From NCBI GenBank assembly GCA_019916065.1, contig CM034239.1, positions 46,389,812 to 46,453,811 of the forward strand: a stretch of 64,000 nt of DNA. The letters are read 5' to 3'. The translations under genes were made by a program, and so were the position numbers. This document shows positions 10,901 through 24,700 of the stretch, piece by piece. Numbering within the stretch: the stretch's first letter is position 1; every line of letters begins with the position of its first letter. A model generated the notes under the pieces. That model saw only the letters and a list, made by a program, of their open reading frames with translations, was not told the DNA's origin and searched no databases. The stretch comes from Vitellaria paradoxa (lineage: Eukaryota; Streptophyta; Magnoliopsida; Ericales; Sapotaceae).

Positions 10901-13520
10901 ATGGCTAACACAACCACAAGTCCTAATGCAGTATGGAATTCACCTACCAGGACCTCCTTTTTGTCAAGTAAACTTCTCATTTCCAATCTGATCTTCTCCA
11001 AAAGGACATCTTTCTCTCCTATTTCTTTATCAAATTCTCTGAAAATGCTGCCATATCTGGAATTTAATTCGATCATGTATCGCTCCAAAACTGATGAACT
11101 TAAATCCAATGTTCTAACTTTCTGCATTAGTATCTTAAGGACAGTGTCCCCAGGCATCCTGCCAATCTGTTGATGTCGTATCTCTTGAACGGGATCAGGA
11201 ATATTCATAATCGAAACTCCAGGTCTCACACCAGAGTTTTCAAGAGCAGACTCAGATCCCACTTCAACATCAACATCTGCATTAAAATCACCCTCATTGG
11301 AGATTGGCTGGGAGAAAGTTGGTTTCTTCTGGCCACTTAGTTCGTTGGATTTAAGCAAATTATCCTGAACAGAAATCAAATCCTCGAGCATCCTCTCAAC
11401 TGCATCCACTCCATACACTTCCAAGACACTCAGTGTGCAGTAGAATTCTGAACCATAATGTGTCAGAAGATTCAACTTCAGGTATCTCACCCATTTTGGT
11501 TCCTGAAGAACAAATCTCTGAGAATGTTTCACATTCCCTGCAGTGAAATTACCAAGTTTAACCCATATGTCATTGGGATAAACTGAACTGCCAAGCAATT
11601 CAAAATCCTTCAAATTAGACGAGTGGTGCTCAAAATTTGCAAATTCGATTGTATCCACTAAGGTTTCTTCCGAAAGTTCTATGATAACAAATTTCTCTTC
11701 GGCAGAACATGGACTCCGAAGATACTTGTCCTTATCTTTGCATAATATATTTGAGGCACCCTTGGCTTCCTTATTGTAAGCTAAGACTCTTGCTCCCTTT
11801 GAAGCCGAAGCATAATTATACTTCATGCCACCAGGCTCCACTTTGTGAATTATAGTTCCAGCCTGACTAGTTGGAGCTCTACTTTGGGAATTAAATGCTT
11901 TGCTCTTAAATTCATCAAGACCCAAATGCACAGTGCGAGACAGCCTATCAGTTTTTGAACCATCCCTTATAGATTTTGTCCCCAGACTGGTGTTCTCTGC
12001 CTCAGCAGGAAAATGATTTTTACTGGTGTCCTCCACCTCAGCTTGCTTCTGAACAGCAGGAAAATGATTTTTACTGGTGTTCTCCACCTCAACTTGCTTC
12101 TGAACAGCAAGAAAATGATTTTTACTTTCTTTGCTAACTACTAAATCACCACAGGTATTATTCATTTCAGCCGCTTTTGTACAGAAATGCTCATTAGACT
12201 CCTCATAATTGATCCCCACCAAAGGCTTTTTATCTACAGAACAATAGCCCTTATTAAGTCCCAGTTTATATTCATCCCACATTCTTTCACCAATGGGAGA
12301 TTCCCCTGATCCATCTAAATCAAATTGAAACAAACAGAAAACAGCTGATGAAATGAAGATCCAATTCATGACGTCAAAGGAAATTAAGACCAAAGACAAA
12401 TGCAGCTAGTTAAAGTGCACATAAATCGACATTTATAGAGGCAGGGTTTACAAGCATGTATCTGGAAAAACACATATTATGAGTTCAATCCGTGCGTATT
12501 TAGACTAAGGAAACATATTATGAGTTGAAAAGTAAAAATTATATATGAAAAAAAAAAAAAAAAAAAGAGGAAACACAAGGGACATGTCCCAGTCCATAGG
12601 AGGGACATTATCTCCCAAGAGGAGACTGGAACCATCCAAGCTAAGCATCAATTGAGATAACCCAGGTTAAAAAGGGGCTATATAATTTCATCTAACCTAC
12701 CAACATAAATTAGATCTAAGGCAAAGTAGCACCAAGAGAACAACAGCCAGAGCATCATCTAGCACATAGGCATCACCAAAAATGAGTCCGAAAGCAACCC
12801 CGCTACAAAATCCACCAACACAGTTGTCATTCATAATGCCTGACTCTGTTGTGCCATCTTGCGCTCTTAAAAGAAAAGAATGGAAAATGAAAAGTGAAAA
12901 AATGCAAATCCATCCATCCCATCCGTTGACTTTAGTCTGTTGTACCATTAACACTGAAGAGGTACTATAGCAAACACCATAGGCATTCTGGCACCCGTAG
13001 AAGGTACCAAGGACAAAACTGGCCAGGTAAATGGATGATCACTCATATGTGAAGATAAGAAACGCATGTGGCTAGTTAGGAAGAAAAAATAAAAAAGGAA
13101 TAAATTATTATGTATAAATTGCATCCACTACTGGTTGCCTGAGCCCTATTGTACTGGAGAGCGAAAGAAGCAACAAAATTTGATGAAAAAAAATAAAACG
13201 ATATGCAAAAGACATTAATGCAAGGCATAACTCTTTTCAATCATAGATCCATCGCAGCAGGATAGTGCTGCTACTCCTACAATATTAATGTCTAATGGAA
13301 CAAGCAAATATATTACCCGTAAGAAAAGAAATAGTTTAATAGGAAGTTCAGTAGACTGACCATTGAAATCATCAGTACGACCGATACATATATTCAAGAT
13401 GAAGACAAGCCCCCACAGACCAACAAGCAGAGATAAAGAAACTTTATACAAGTGATTCCTCCCACAAATTGCCTTCTTCAGAGCTCTTCTTTGCATAATA
13501 GCTTTACGTGATCTCTGCAT
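7921..13520 (-). CDS. mid-SUN domain protein (SUN3/SUN4-type)
   Basis: Membrane protein of the ER and inner nuclear envelope; plant mid-SUN proteins act in nuclear shape and early seed development. Exons: 13520-13361, 12314-10948, 10845-10760, 8149-7921. They join in phases 1, 0 and 2 to give 613 aa. The N-terminus [14 protein letters not shown] matches the family and is followed by a transmembrane segment at residues ~25-47. A central SUN domain lies at ~206-355 ([39 protein letters not shown]). A coiled-coil-prone stretch follows (~470-550), then two hydrophobic C-terminal segments (~555-580 and 596-613). This arrangement separates mid-SUN from C-terminal SUN proteins. Residues 114-163 carry a 17-aa repeat. 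Length is slightly above the usual ~560-600 aa. Paralogue identity (SUN3 or SUN4) cannot be settled here. Intron 3 is 2.6 kb. Confidence 0.92.
8150..10759 (-). other. SUN gene intron 3 (2.6 kb)
   Basis: The donor is AAG|GTTGCT at 10759 and the acceptor AAATGCAG at 8150. The intron contains a G13-type homopolymer near 9110-9123, T/A runs and only short accidental frames. No nested gene is recognised. Confidence 0.75.
11986..12135 (-). repeat. 51-bp coding minisatellite in the SUN gene
   Basis: Two full and one shortened copy of a 17-aa unit ([17 protein letters not shown] and variants) lie between the first transmembrane segment and the SUN domain. The third copy lacks AVQKQ. The units are close to identical in DNA, so the expansion is recent and in frame. 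Confidence 0.85.
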
Positions 13521-14470
13521 TGCACGTCAATCCAATCCGCAGCCGATCACCATACGACAAGTAGAAAAGAACATGCAAATGGAAAAACCCTGCAAGGCAA
13601 AAACTTGTATTTATTTTCACAGTGAAAGCATTTTGAAATAATACATACACACACATATATATACCAGGAAGACAAACATATTGCCTGTAGATGGAACTCC
13701 AATACACATAGAAGTCAATAAACTGTAATGGGTATTCTTCAAAAGAAGGGAATAAGTTCGGACTTGGCAGCGAAGCCAAGTAAAGACCCTTTATATAAAA
13801 GAAACACTATTCCACCAAAACTGATGGAGAGGTACCTCTCACTACAAGTTCTGGAACAGCAGACTACAATCAGAAAAGGGAAAAAAATAAAATAAAATTC
13901 AGGTACTTTTTTCCAATATCACTTTTCCGAATTACAGGTTGTGTTTGACAAGGACAGGCTCAATTGAATTGCGATATAGCAATTTATTCAGCAAAGAAAC
14001 ACATAGAGAAAAACAACTCTTAATTCTTCGAAGTTTCAAATTGCAGAGATTTTATGTCATTCTGCTCAATTCAAGAAGAATAAGAATCCATGAGAAATAG
14101 TTAAAAAAAAAAAAAAAAATTGATACATATACACTACTGTCAAATTGAAACATGGGTTTGATGGATTCAAGAGATCAGCTAGCGTCAAAGATGAGAAAAT
14201 AAAAAACAGAGCACATGGGCACCAATATCTTGAGGCATATGGAAGCATCAATCACATCAAATCACCTCAACTTGTCCCTGCTGTGATCGTCAAACAGCAA
14301 TCAGCAGCTGTAATTCTCGAGATCAGAACCCCATCTGAAATCAAATCGCGGTGGTCGAAAATGCAATCGAAAAGCCTCAGCCTCGGCGTCGCCTTGGCCG
14401 GCCTTCCTTTACGTCACCTCCACCACCACCACCGTGACTAAAAATATATATACACCCATATTAAAATATA
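13521..14470 (-). promoter_or_regulatory. SUN gene 5' leader and promoter
   Basis: A TATATATA-type box on the minus strand at about 14441-14452 lies upstream of a purine-rich, GGTGGTGGTGG-containing leader (14415-14440). A good acceptor, TTGCCTTGCAG, ends at about 13590. This suggests that the 5' UTR is split by at least one intron between ~14400 and 13590. No upstream coding exon is supported. Confidence 0.4.
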
Positions 14471-15255
14471 TGTGTAACGGTCTGCAGGCTCAGCCGAATG
14501 TCCCCCCCCCTCTCTCTCTCTAGATTTAAAATTATAATAACAGCTAATTTATTAATTCCATTCCCTTATACTTCTTCTCTCTGCTACGAATATACGTTGA
14601 ATAATTTGAAAATGGGAAGGACCAACTTAACCCTTTTTTTTTTTTTTACCGTTCTGGGTGAAAATCGAAAAGAGTAAATTCTGTAAGTTTCCAAGACGAG
14701 TAATATACAAAACAAGAAATCAGAAATTTCTAGTCCCTATTCACTGTTGGAACACCCGTCTCTTTCTTTCTTGGGTTGCTCAAATCAACACATCGCCAAA
14801 TATGTATTCAATCTGTGATATATATATATATATATATATAGTAGATACAGATATATACGTATAGAAAGAGTGCGTAAACTGGAATTACAAATAAAAGAGA
14901 GAATAAGAATTAGAATTAGAATTGGAATTTTTTTGTTTTTTGTTTGGTAATTAATTAGAATTGGAATTGGAATTGGAATTGGAGTAGCGAAGAAAGATGA
15001 CAAGTGAATAAAACAAGGTGAGGGAGAAAAGATTACGAGAAGGGGACAGAAAGTGAGTGACAGCCAATCCGAATACAGAGAGGAGGGAGAATGACCTGTC
15101 GGTGACCAGCATTGATCAATAATACCACACCACGTGGACCGACACTGGATGAATCGCGTCAACGGCGCGACTGTTTAATTAACGGTTAGTAAGCCGCGTT
15201 TAGGGCGACCCTGTCCCTGTTTCGTGTTTTACCCACTCTTTGTTTGACTCGTTAA
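14471..15255. other. intergenic with microsatellites
   Basis: It holds a C9(TC)n tract near 14501-14521, an (AT)n tract at about 14819-14840, and AATTAG/AATTGG hexamer repeats at about 14906-14983. The open minus-strand frame through these repeats is low complexity. A somewhat GC-richer stretch follows at 15050-15215, with no gene recognised. Confidence 0.5.
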
Positions 15256-15747
15256 GAGTGGGCTTGAAGTGATAAAAAATAAGATAAAATGAAACAAAAT
15301 ATAGTTTGAAAAATTTTTTACGTTTGGTGCAATATCTCAAATTGTATTTTTTGGAGATGAGTAGTAAGATTCCCGTTCTGATAGATTGGATTTCTGTTTG
15401 GACGAATTTAAAATTTTTATTTGTACTATAATCCGTCCAAACGGATTGTAGAAACTGTTTGAACAACAGTTCGTTGCGCGAATTCGTTAGAATGATTTTT
15501 ATAATCCGTTAAAACGGTTTCTACGACCCTACAGAAAATAGTCAAAGTAAATGTCATTCGGTAGCTTGAGAGTCTACGTTGAGAATGGCGAAAAAAAACT
15601 TTACTATTTGATTAACCGAATTCTAGTTATTGATTTTTTCTTGAAAGGTATTGAATTTTTTTTGAATTTTGAAAAGGCGAGAATATGTAAAAATGTGTAG
15701 AGATTTTTAGATATTTTTATCAAAATTTGGTACACCAAACGTACCCT
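15256..15747 (+). mobile_element. ~490-bp non-autonomous element, copy 1
   Basis: The full length is matched, in inverse orientation, by 40873-41358. It starts GAGTGGGCTTGAAGTGATAA and ends GGTACACCAAACGTACCCT. Internal landmarks are TTTTTTACGTTTGGTGC, AATCCGTCCAAACGGATTG and ACGGTTTCTACGACCCTACA. It has no coding capacity. Target duplications are not clear at this copy. Confidence 0.75.
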
Positions 15748-18715
15748 AAAGTTTATTTGAGATTGTTTATTATAAAATTAAAGCAATACTAAACACAATT
15801 TATTTCTTCGATTGGAGTTTACGAGCATAAGTCCTGGTAAAATTAAATATGTGTACAATAATGAAATTACTTAAATTTATTTTATTTTTGAATTAAATTT
15901 AATAGAGGTATTTGGTTTATCAAATTCCACCAAAAGTTACAAAAAGTTACCAACTTCTTCGAGTTAAATTTTGTTATATATTACGTTTACATCAACTTTT
16001 TGTACTTTTTTTTATATATATTTTTTGTCATTCAAACACCCAAATAATTTAAAGTTCAATAAAAATTTTAAATTAAACCTAAACAATCTATTAATTAATT
16101 GGATTTTGCTAAATTATTATGGTGACTTTTTGGTAAATTAAGTATAATCAATCTTTTTCTTTACTTTCTTTTATTTTTTATTTTATTTTATTTTCATCTT
16201 GCAAGGGTTATTTCCATCAAAATTTGATATCATATTACATATACAAAAAAGTAAGATCGTAGAAAGCACACTACATAATGCTCCATTGAGTACTGTAATT
16301 ATAACATCTGTCTTTAATAATATTTAATTTTGGTAATCAATAATTATTAAATAATAAGATTGAATTTAATTACCACTCATCACTTAGTATTACAATTTTA
16401 TTCAAACTTAAATTTTATGAATATCATTTGATAATATGATTTTTATCTAATCTATACTTTTATTTATCATATAATTTCTTAACTTTTACCTTTTTATGTA
16501 TTTTAATAAATTATTATTTAAAATATAATAAAATTAGATTATATCTTTTTAGATAAATCCTTCCCAATTCAAATATTATCTTTATTTTTTAACCATACGA
16601 GATAAAATAAAATTTAAAATTATTAAATTTCATACAAAATTATAAAATTAGGAAATATATAATTATTTAATCAAAATTTTATCATTTATTCTAAATATAA
16701 TTTAGCATAATGTTCATAATAAATTATTTTTGTATTATTTCTAATGATTTGTAAAACATATCGATATTTATTTTATTATTTTTAAAATATTTACATAATA
16801 AGAATATTATCAAATAAAATAAGAGGTAAATTCTTATCAAACCAGATAAGTAAGGTGTCGGACTGACAATGGAATTTCTGTTATACCAGTCCCTCTCAAA
16901 GAAAGGGACCTGTCCACCGTTTCATATCTCCAAAGATTTCCGGACCGTTTGGTAAAAATTAATAATCTATTTAAAATAAATTAAGCCTCCGCTTAATTTG
17001 TTATAAATATCTAAAAACATTTAAAATTTTCTAAAGATTATTCACTTTTAATCTCACTGTATGAATTACGAACTTTTATTTTACTTTATCTCATTTTTAT
17101 TACTCCAAACACAATCTAAGATTGATTGTTTTATTAAATTATTTTATCAAAAATAAAAATAATTTTTAACAAATAAAAATTCATTATTAAAATTAATTAC
17201 TGTTAAAATATTAAATCATAACAAGATCATTTATATAATTAATATTTTTATTTAAAATCATATATTTTAATAATATATATCTTATTGAAATTAATTATTA
17301 TTAAAATAAAAATTATTATATAATATTTCACTAAAATCAAATATTAACTTTTACCCATTGACCAATTTATTCTCATCTCAAATGTAATTAACTTCTATCT
17401 TTTCAAAATTTTTACTATTCTAAACATAATATAATTATTATAAGATAAGAATCATAAACTTATTACTTCATTAATTATTACTAAAAATATACTTAGTAGT
17501 CTTTCAAATTTTACATAGTGGCTTACTCGTAAATATTTGATACATCTGAATTATAATGCTCGGTGCTATCTGCTTCGGTTGTGTTTGGATGGAGCCTCAT
17601 GTGCACTCTATTCTTGATTAATAGATGCAAAACTACGGAGCCATTTGAAATTTTAAAAAAATAAAAAATAATTGTAAAAGTGATACGTGATAAAATTTAA
17701 TTAAAAAAAATAAAAAAATTTTTAAAATTATTTCTATAATTTTTTGAAACTCCGAATGAAACCTACACTGTTATGCTTAGATTGCTATCCAATGCGTCAC
17801 GTTTAAATAAGTTGTAAAGAATGATTTTCGAATATGTGGTTATAAAAATTGGAAAATAAAAATAGTAGAAGATATTTTTAATATGTAATATTAGTAACTT
17901 TATAGTTTATATTAATGGATACAAAGCATCATCAATTTTAATTTTTTATTAAGGGTGGAATATTAATTTGACACGTGTAAGATACAAGGCATTTTAAAAT
18001 CACAATTTTCATTTTAAATTTCAAATTCTCTTATTGCCACGATCAATTTAAGCACACTTTTCTTGTTTTAATTTCTCGCTACACACTTTCATTTGTTTTC
18101 TTTTTTATTTTTTTTCTGCAGACAAACATCATATGACCATACGTATAGATGAATATATGTTTTTCACGAAAATTAATGACATAGAGACGGGTAAAATATT
18201 CTAAAACTACAGACTCTCTATGGGTGTATTTGAATTTGAAATTGTATAAAAATGTATAAAATAAAATAAAATTGTTAAAATAAATGTCTCATAATTTACA
18301 TTTGTAGAAATTTGTAAGATTTTATTTTATTTTATTTAGCTCCAAACGGAGCCTATATATTGACAACATAATCTTGGGCAGATTGACTCTTTGGTCTTCA
18401 TCTATAGTTTAGATATTACTTGTACGGATGTAATATAAATATCTGAATTTCTTAACCGGGATCTTAGTAAAATTTTTTATTTTTTTAACACTTACTGGAT
18501 CGTAAAATTGACATCTTAATGGTAGCTTCAGAAAGAGGAAATACTGATCAGTATAATTGGCTGATTGAAGAACCAACATGGTTGAGGGCAATATTCTAAA
18601 ATAAATTATGTTCTGTGTTCTACAAAACTTTAAAGGAAACATGGTTGAGGGCAAAGTCATCACAACCCAAAAAAAAAAAAAACAAAAATGAAAAAAAAGA
18701 AAAGAACATGTGAAT
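15748..18715. other. AT-rich intergenic DNA
   Basis: Very A/T-rich with no gene seen. Dispersed repeats related to family A are at about 16941-17118 (ending TTACTCCAAACACAATC) and 18225-18355 (ending AGCTCCAAACGGAGCC). The final ~300 bases before 18716 are likely the 3' UTR of eIF3i. Confidence 0.55.
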
Positions 18716-21700
18716 TTAAATCTTGATATTGAAGTAATCTGGGTCAAAATGATGCAACCGGACGTAGCCATCTTCACCTCCACTTGAAAAGCTAAACAAG
18801 AGAACATTTCTTAGGAATAAGAAAGCATTAAAGGTAACAAAATATATAAAAAAAAAAAAAGAGAAGCCCAATGACACATCTTAAGAGTTTTAAGGAAGAA
18901 AAGAAAGAGTTAGAAGGTGAATATGAGAAACTATCAGCTCTCAATAAAACTGACAACTGTTTTCATCGCGTATTCCTTTGAGATGTCACTACCTATTTTC
19001 TATTTTGCTTGTTATGTTTAATCTTTCCTGATTCGAAATTATATAGGAATTTCTAAAAAAATGGATTTACTGGATTGGTTCATCGATAGTGCTGGGTCAG
19101 AATCCCTTTTTGACTCTGCATCATTGATTCCACTATTATTAGTGAGCAATAATGGAAAAAAATTATTTCATATTCATAGAATCAAGGGCCATAATTCACA
19201 TGGATATAATTAGTTTGGCTTGGGCTGCTTCAATGGTAGTCTTTACATTCTCTATTTCACTCGTAGTACGGGGAAGAAGTGGCCTCTAGAGGTACTACTA
19301 ATTGAGTTGAAGAATCAAACTGTATCAACTGGTGACTATTACAGAGTTTAATCTTTTTTTTTTTTTTAAAGTTTGATCTATAAAATATGATGCAGTAATG
19401 GAAGAAACAATACCTTTTACCATCTGGATTGAATGCCAAAGCATTTATTGGTCCAAAATGCCCTTTCACGCCTCCTATTTCCTCTTGAAGGATCTAATTG
19501 AACACAATAACGGGCATATTTCCCTGTGAGTTTATCAAGCTTGCGACATTTATAAACCCTTTATATGAAAACACATTTTTACCTTGTCAAAAAATTTGGC
19601 CTCAAACTTCCCAGCACGATGGTCAGTAGTTGTGACAGCTGAAGCATCCTGACCGCCTCCAAGCACCACCTGAAAGCATCAACTTACTCAAAATTTCCGT
19701 TAAGGTATAATGAATATCTACATAAAAAATGCAACCTAGTGATAGACTTATTTTATTTAATGTATAGATGGCAGTTCCTGCAACAGAATGCCTTTTTCTT
19801 TTACTCATCCAGCTATATTCTCTACTGCAACAGAATGTTAACACATGCATACACAAGTATGTGCATTTGCACACAAAACAAGGACACGTGTCATTTTTTC
19901 CCATGAATTGTTTGAAGTATGCCAATGATAATGCTACAAATCCAAATATTCTGCACGGTAATGCTGGTGATTTTACAACCAAGGCATCACTTCAATCACA
20001 AGCCATCTTTACCAAGTGATATCCAGCTAGGTACCTTAGACATTATAAAAGCATGTACACTCTCATATATATATATATAATGGTAATAGATTGTATTGTA
20101 GATAGACCAACCCATCATGACAAACGGGTCAGGGTTGCTGGAAGCGGCAGACCCGGGAATATTGTCAAGTGGGTGGGATTGCAAAGGTAAAATTTCTTGA
20201 ATTATGCAGGGACCAATCCGTTATTTTAACATGAATAAACTGTTATTGTATACAGACTTTTATACAGACATTTTTTTTCTGTTGGGGGGGGGGGGGAAGG
20301 TGGGGACAGCCCCTGCCCATCCCTCATGTCTGTGATGGTCAATGGCTCTTCGAACTCTAACTCTAATACGCACCCAATAGTACAATGGGTAAGAAAATTA
20401 GCATTACAATCCTTTCAACCACCAGATCCAGATTAGAGGGCTAAATATTAATTAATGACAAGGCCTAGGATGCATTCAGGTCCATTTGATATGTTAGAAC
20501 TGGACTCGTGTTATTTGCAAGCATTGTATCCACTTCTAAATTTACTTAAAACCAAAGAAAGTCCAAGGACAAATGAGGACCCAAGGGTTCTCCAAAATAG
20601 CTCAAATGCTTCAGAGATGTTCGAGGGTTTAATCAACCTAAAGGACGGGGGCACACTAGAACATTTGATCAGATTCAAAAACACCTCCTACTTCCACATA
20701 TTCATTTCCACTTACTGTTACTGAGGATTAAACCAAAGCAGAAGTTTAAACACAAATGAGGGCCCAATAGCTACAAAGCCCAAATAGTTGGCAGAAAAGG
20801 AAAAACAAAGTATAAAATAATTCAATAAGAATATGGATCACCGTGCAAACATACTAAAAATTGTAGCACCTATAGGATTATATAGTCACACTTAAAACTA
20901 GTGTTTGTCAGAACATACATGATCAAGAAGCGGAGACATAGCAACTGCATTGACTGGTCGTTCCGTAACATAGGTCTTGATGAGTGTCAATGTTCTGGTG
21001 TCCCAAAGCTAACAAAGTCGAGAAAAAAAACAAGTAAAAAAAGGTTCAAAGCAACCGAAGGTGGGGAAGATTATTAAAATTTCAAAAAGTTAACATGTCA
21101 GTATACCTTAGCAGATCTATCTAAGGAACCAGTAAGGAAATGAGAGCCATCTGCAGATTTTGTGAGAGATGTCACTGTCTTCTTGTGACCAGTTTCCTTG
21201 TCAGACTCTTTAAGCAATTTTCCTGTCTGCCAGTTTGTAAAAACCAATTCAAAATTTCAAGTTCAGTCCAATCAACAGATTAACTTTAGAAATGAAAATT
21301 GAGTCAGTAAAAAATTTTACAAATGCTTAAACTTAAAACTAAAGGGATGCCTCAACTAAATAGTAATAATCTCAACTTAATTTCACCTTTCTCAACTAAA
21401 TGGGGTAAGCTAGCTTTTTTAGACCATTTTGGTGAACTAGGCTTAAGACCTCCCGTTACATTTGTACATGAGTGTCAGAAGAAGGCTGCATACCCGCTTA
21501 GTTCGTGGCCCAGTTATTTAATGCAGAAGCACGTGGTCTGCCCTAGAATAGGCTCTTGGTTTTCCTTGGGATGGTTTTACTGGTTATCCCACTTTGTTTT
21601 CCTATTTAAATGTTGTTTCTATGTTGGTTATGGAAGATTGTTATCGATTGAATATTGAGAATGAACCCCTCGTGAGCTCATTTTATCACTCCGCCCTCTT

Positions 21701-24700
21701 CTTCTTTTATCTCTGTGGTTTTATCTTTCTTCTGCTTGATTTCTATACTTCTTTTGATTTATCCAGCATAAGAAGAAGAAGAGAGGACGGAGAAAACAGT
21801 TACTAGGCATCCATATTCATCATTCAATTCATCATCATCTGCTTAGAACCAACATACAAGCAACATTTAAATAGGAAAACAAAAAGGGAGGAAAACCAAA
21901 AGGCCATCCTAGGGAAAACCAAGAGCCTAACTGTCACAACCAAGGGGATGTCCCCATCACAGTTCCTCCCCTAAACCATATCGAGCCACGTTTACACAAT
22001 TATTGGACAGCAACAATTTGCAATGCCCAATATGTTCTACTTCCAGGACTCATGTCCACAAAGCAAAACAGAGAAACACAAATGCATCCACTCACCTCAG
22101 AATCCCAGATACGAATTACAGCATCTTCACCAGCACTTATAATAGTCTTGTTCAGAGGTCCCCAAACAGCTCTATTTATTCTTCCCTGAATGCCCTCGAT
22201 TATAAGCACAGACTCACCAATCTCTGTGATGACATCAATAACAGTTTAACAAGTTTAGCAGTGAAAGACAGTAGTCGATACATGGTAATATTCTTAGGAA
22301 ACAATGGATAAGACACAGTGAACATGTTCTGAAAAGAAACAGTGAATCATATGAATAAATGAGTACCATCAGCAATCACACAGTAGTTCTAAACCCTATG
22401 AAAAAATGATTCTCCTGCTTCTTTATCTAGATAAATGATACTTCCACACCAACAACACCATTTACTTGGTAGATACAGGACCTTGCACAAGTTTGCTTTA
22501 AATTTATCCCTCAAAATATTTTTCCAAATTATTTGTTTCATTTTCTTTTTTACGAGAAGTAATATAAAAAATAACAAATCGAAACCTTAAAAAAATTAAC
22601 TATTCGTATGAGATGCAGATAAATAAGGGGGTAAAGATTCATCAATAGATGTTAATATATAAAAACACACCCAGAAATGTGCTTTTACATGATTGTCTTG
22701 TTATGTCTATCTTTTATAGAAAATTTCTTTCACAAGCCAAAGTATCTAAAAAGTAACACTAACAATTAGATTCATATAAACCTATCCCTATCAAACCACG
22801 ACCTTGAGCATGTAACAGACTATGTCCATATGTACAATTCATATTCCAGTTAATATGCAAGATTTAACCCCACAAGTCATTGAATTTAGACTACCTGCTG
22901 CAAAATGCTAAATCTACGAGACGATCATAATTTGTCAACATTTGGCCTTAATGCCAAGTGCCTATCAAGTTTAACTACACTTACAACTATTGGATTACCT
23001 ATGTAACCACATCAAGAAATACTCCGACCTACACAAAATACATCAGAAACCAATGTTCAGACCATATCCTATGTATTGTAGTCTTAGGCTTAGGCGAACA
23101 AGCATGGAGGCATTTGGCAGAATTTCCTTGAAGTGCTTTTAATCTCAAAAAAGACTTTCTGACAACGTCTGTCCAGCTGTTTTGGGAAGTTTGGTAAAAT
23201 CATGTAAAAGGAATATAGCGGAAGCCTAACTCTTAGAAGTCAATTTTGGAGAAGCTACACAAAATGATTTCTCCGAGTATCAAAAACCTAGTGTTAATCT
23301 TTTAAAATATCAGCATGATCTAAAACTTTTATTATCTTCATATTTTTCATAACCACTTTTACTACTACAAAACTAATCATACATATAAAACTAACATTTC
23401 TATCCTCAATAGGGTTACTAAAATCTCCTGAATTCTTTTTGTGACAACTATTAAATAATTTATTAAAATAACTTATCTAATTCTCCTTAATATCCTCTTC
23501 TTTTACCAAAACTTTTTTCATTCTCATTTTTTACACTTAACCTAACACAAGCCCTTACTTGTTATCTCTCTTATTCTAGCCAAATTATAGTAATCTTTCT
23601 CATCATCTTTTGTACCAAACTTTTTTTTTTTTTTAATATCGATGTACCTAACTTGTTATATAATAATATAATTCATCAAATAGCTTAATACCAAGCTTTT
23701 CCAATAGCTTTTTAAGCTTCTCGTTTAGCCAATTTGTACCATTCATATTCTCCCTCATTCGTACACATAGAAAAATTTCTATAACATTCTCTCAACCTCA
23801 AGTGTCACTTGTACCTCCTCATTCCACCACTAAGTCTCGTTTGATGATGCTTATTTTTCCTTATTTAGTACATCTAGCCATTTCATTCCATACAATATTT
23901 ATTTCATCATCTAAATTCCATTTTCTTTCCTTGAGCATTTTATCTTAAAAGTCACATTCTTTTCTGTTTAAGTTCTACCAATTAGTTCTTGAGAGCATAT
24001 TTTCTCTGTCCCATTCATTCCACTTCATAATACATGTAGCACCACTAGCCTATGACGCGTAGTTACGCTCTCACAAGATACTAATGTATTTGGCTTCCCA
24101 ATTTTAGAATTTTCATTTTTTGTTCATGGTTTTCAATTTTTTTCTTTAATGGTCCCTATTTTCCTTTTTTTTCAGAAATACTCCTGCCAAAATTTTTCTT
24201 CAGTATCATTTTTATTTTAACTTCAAAAAATGTGGTACGTGCAATAAAAAACAACTTTAAAAGGGATTTTAGAGGTCCTAAGCTCAAACCATGAGGATGC
24301 CAAAATTCAAATCCAATCCAATCCAATCCCAATAGCTAAATCACATTAACCAGATAATTAAGAGAGAAATTAAAAGCAAATGAAAAAAAAAATTACGTTC
24401 GCTGAGATCTCTGGCAATGCGCTTGACATGAATAGCAGAAGGCAACCCCATAAAGGGGTCAGTAGTGATCACTGCGAGCTTATCACCAACAGCAAAATCT
24501 ACAGCTCTGGCTGGAGAACCAAAACTGAACGAGTAAAGCTGTGCCCCTGTCTGAACATTCCACAGCTTCACAGTCTGGTCAGCACTTCCAGTAATGAGCA
24601 GCGTAGAATCCCCTAATAAACAAAATTCATAAACCCAACTCTCTTTCAGACATAAAACACATGCATCTTATGTTTCAACAAAAGATCCTCAAAACTTATC

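Noticed and set aside
14145..14441. Plus-strand 98-codon frame
   Set aside because: It overlaps the SUN 5' leader/promoter in antisense and ends in a His repeat from a GGT-repeat, with no homology.
14785..15162. Minus-strand 125-codon frame upstream of the SUN gene
   Set aside because: The second half is translated microsatellite ([17 protein letters not shown]), and there is no domain in the first half.
21323..21806. Plus-strand frames in eIF3i intron 3
   Set aside because: No recognisable domain, and they lie inside an intron defined by conserved exon junctions.
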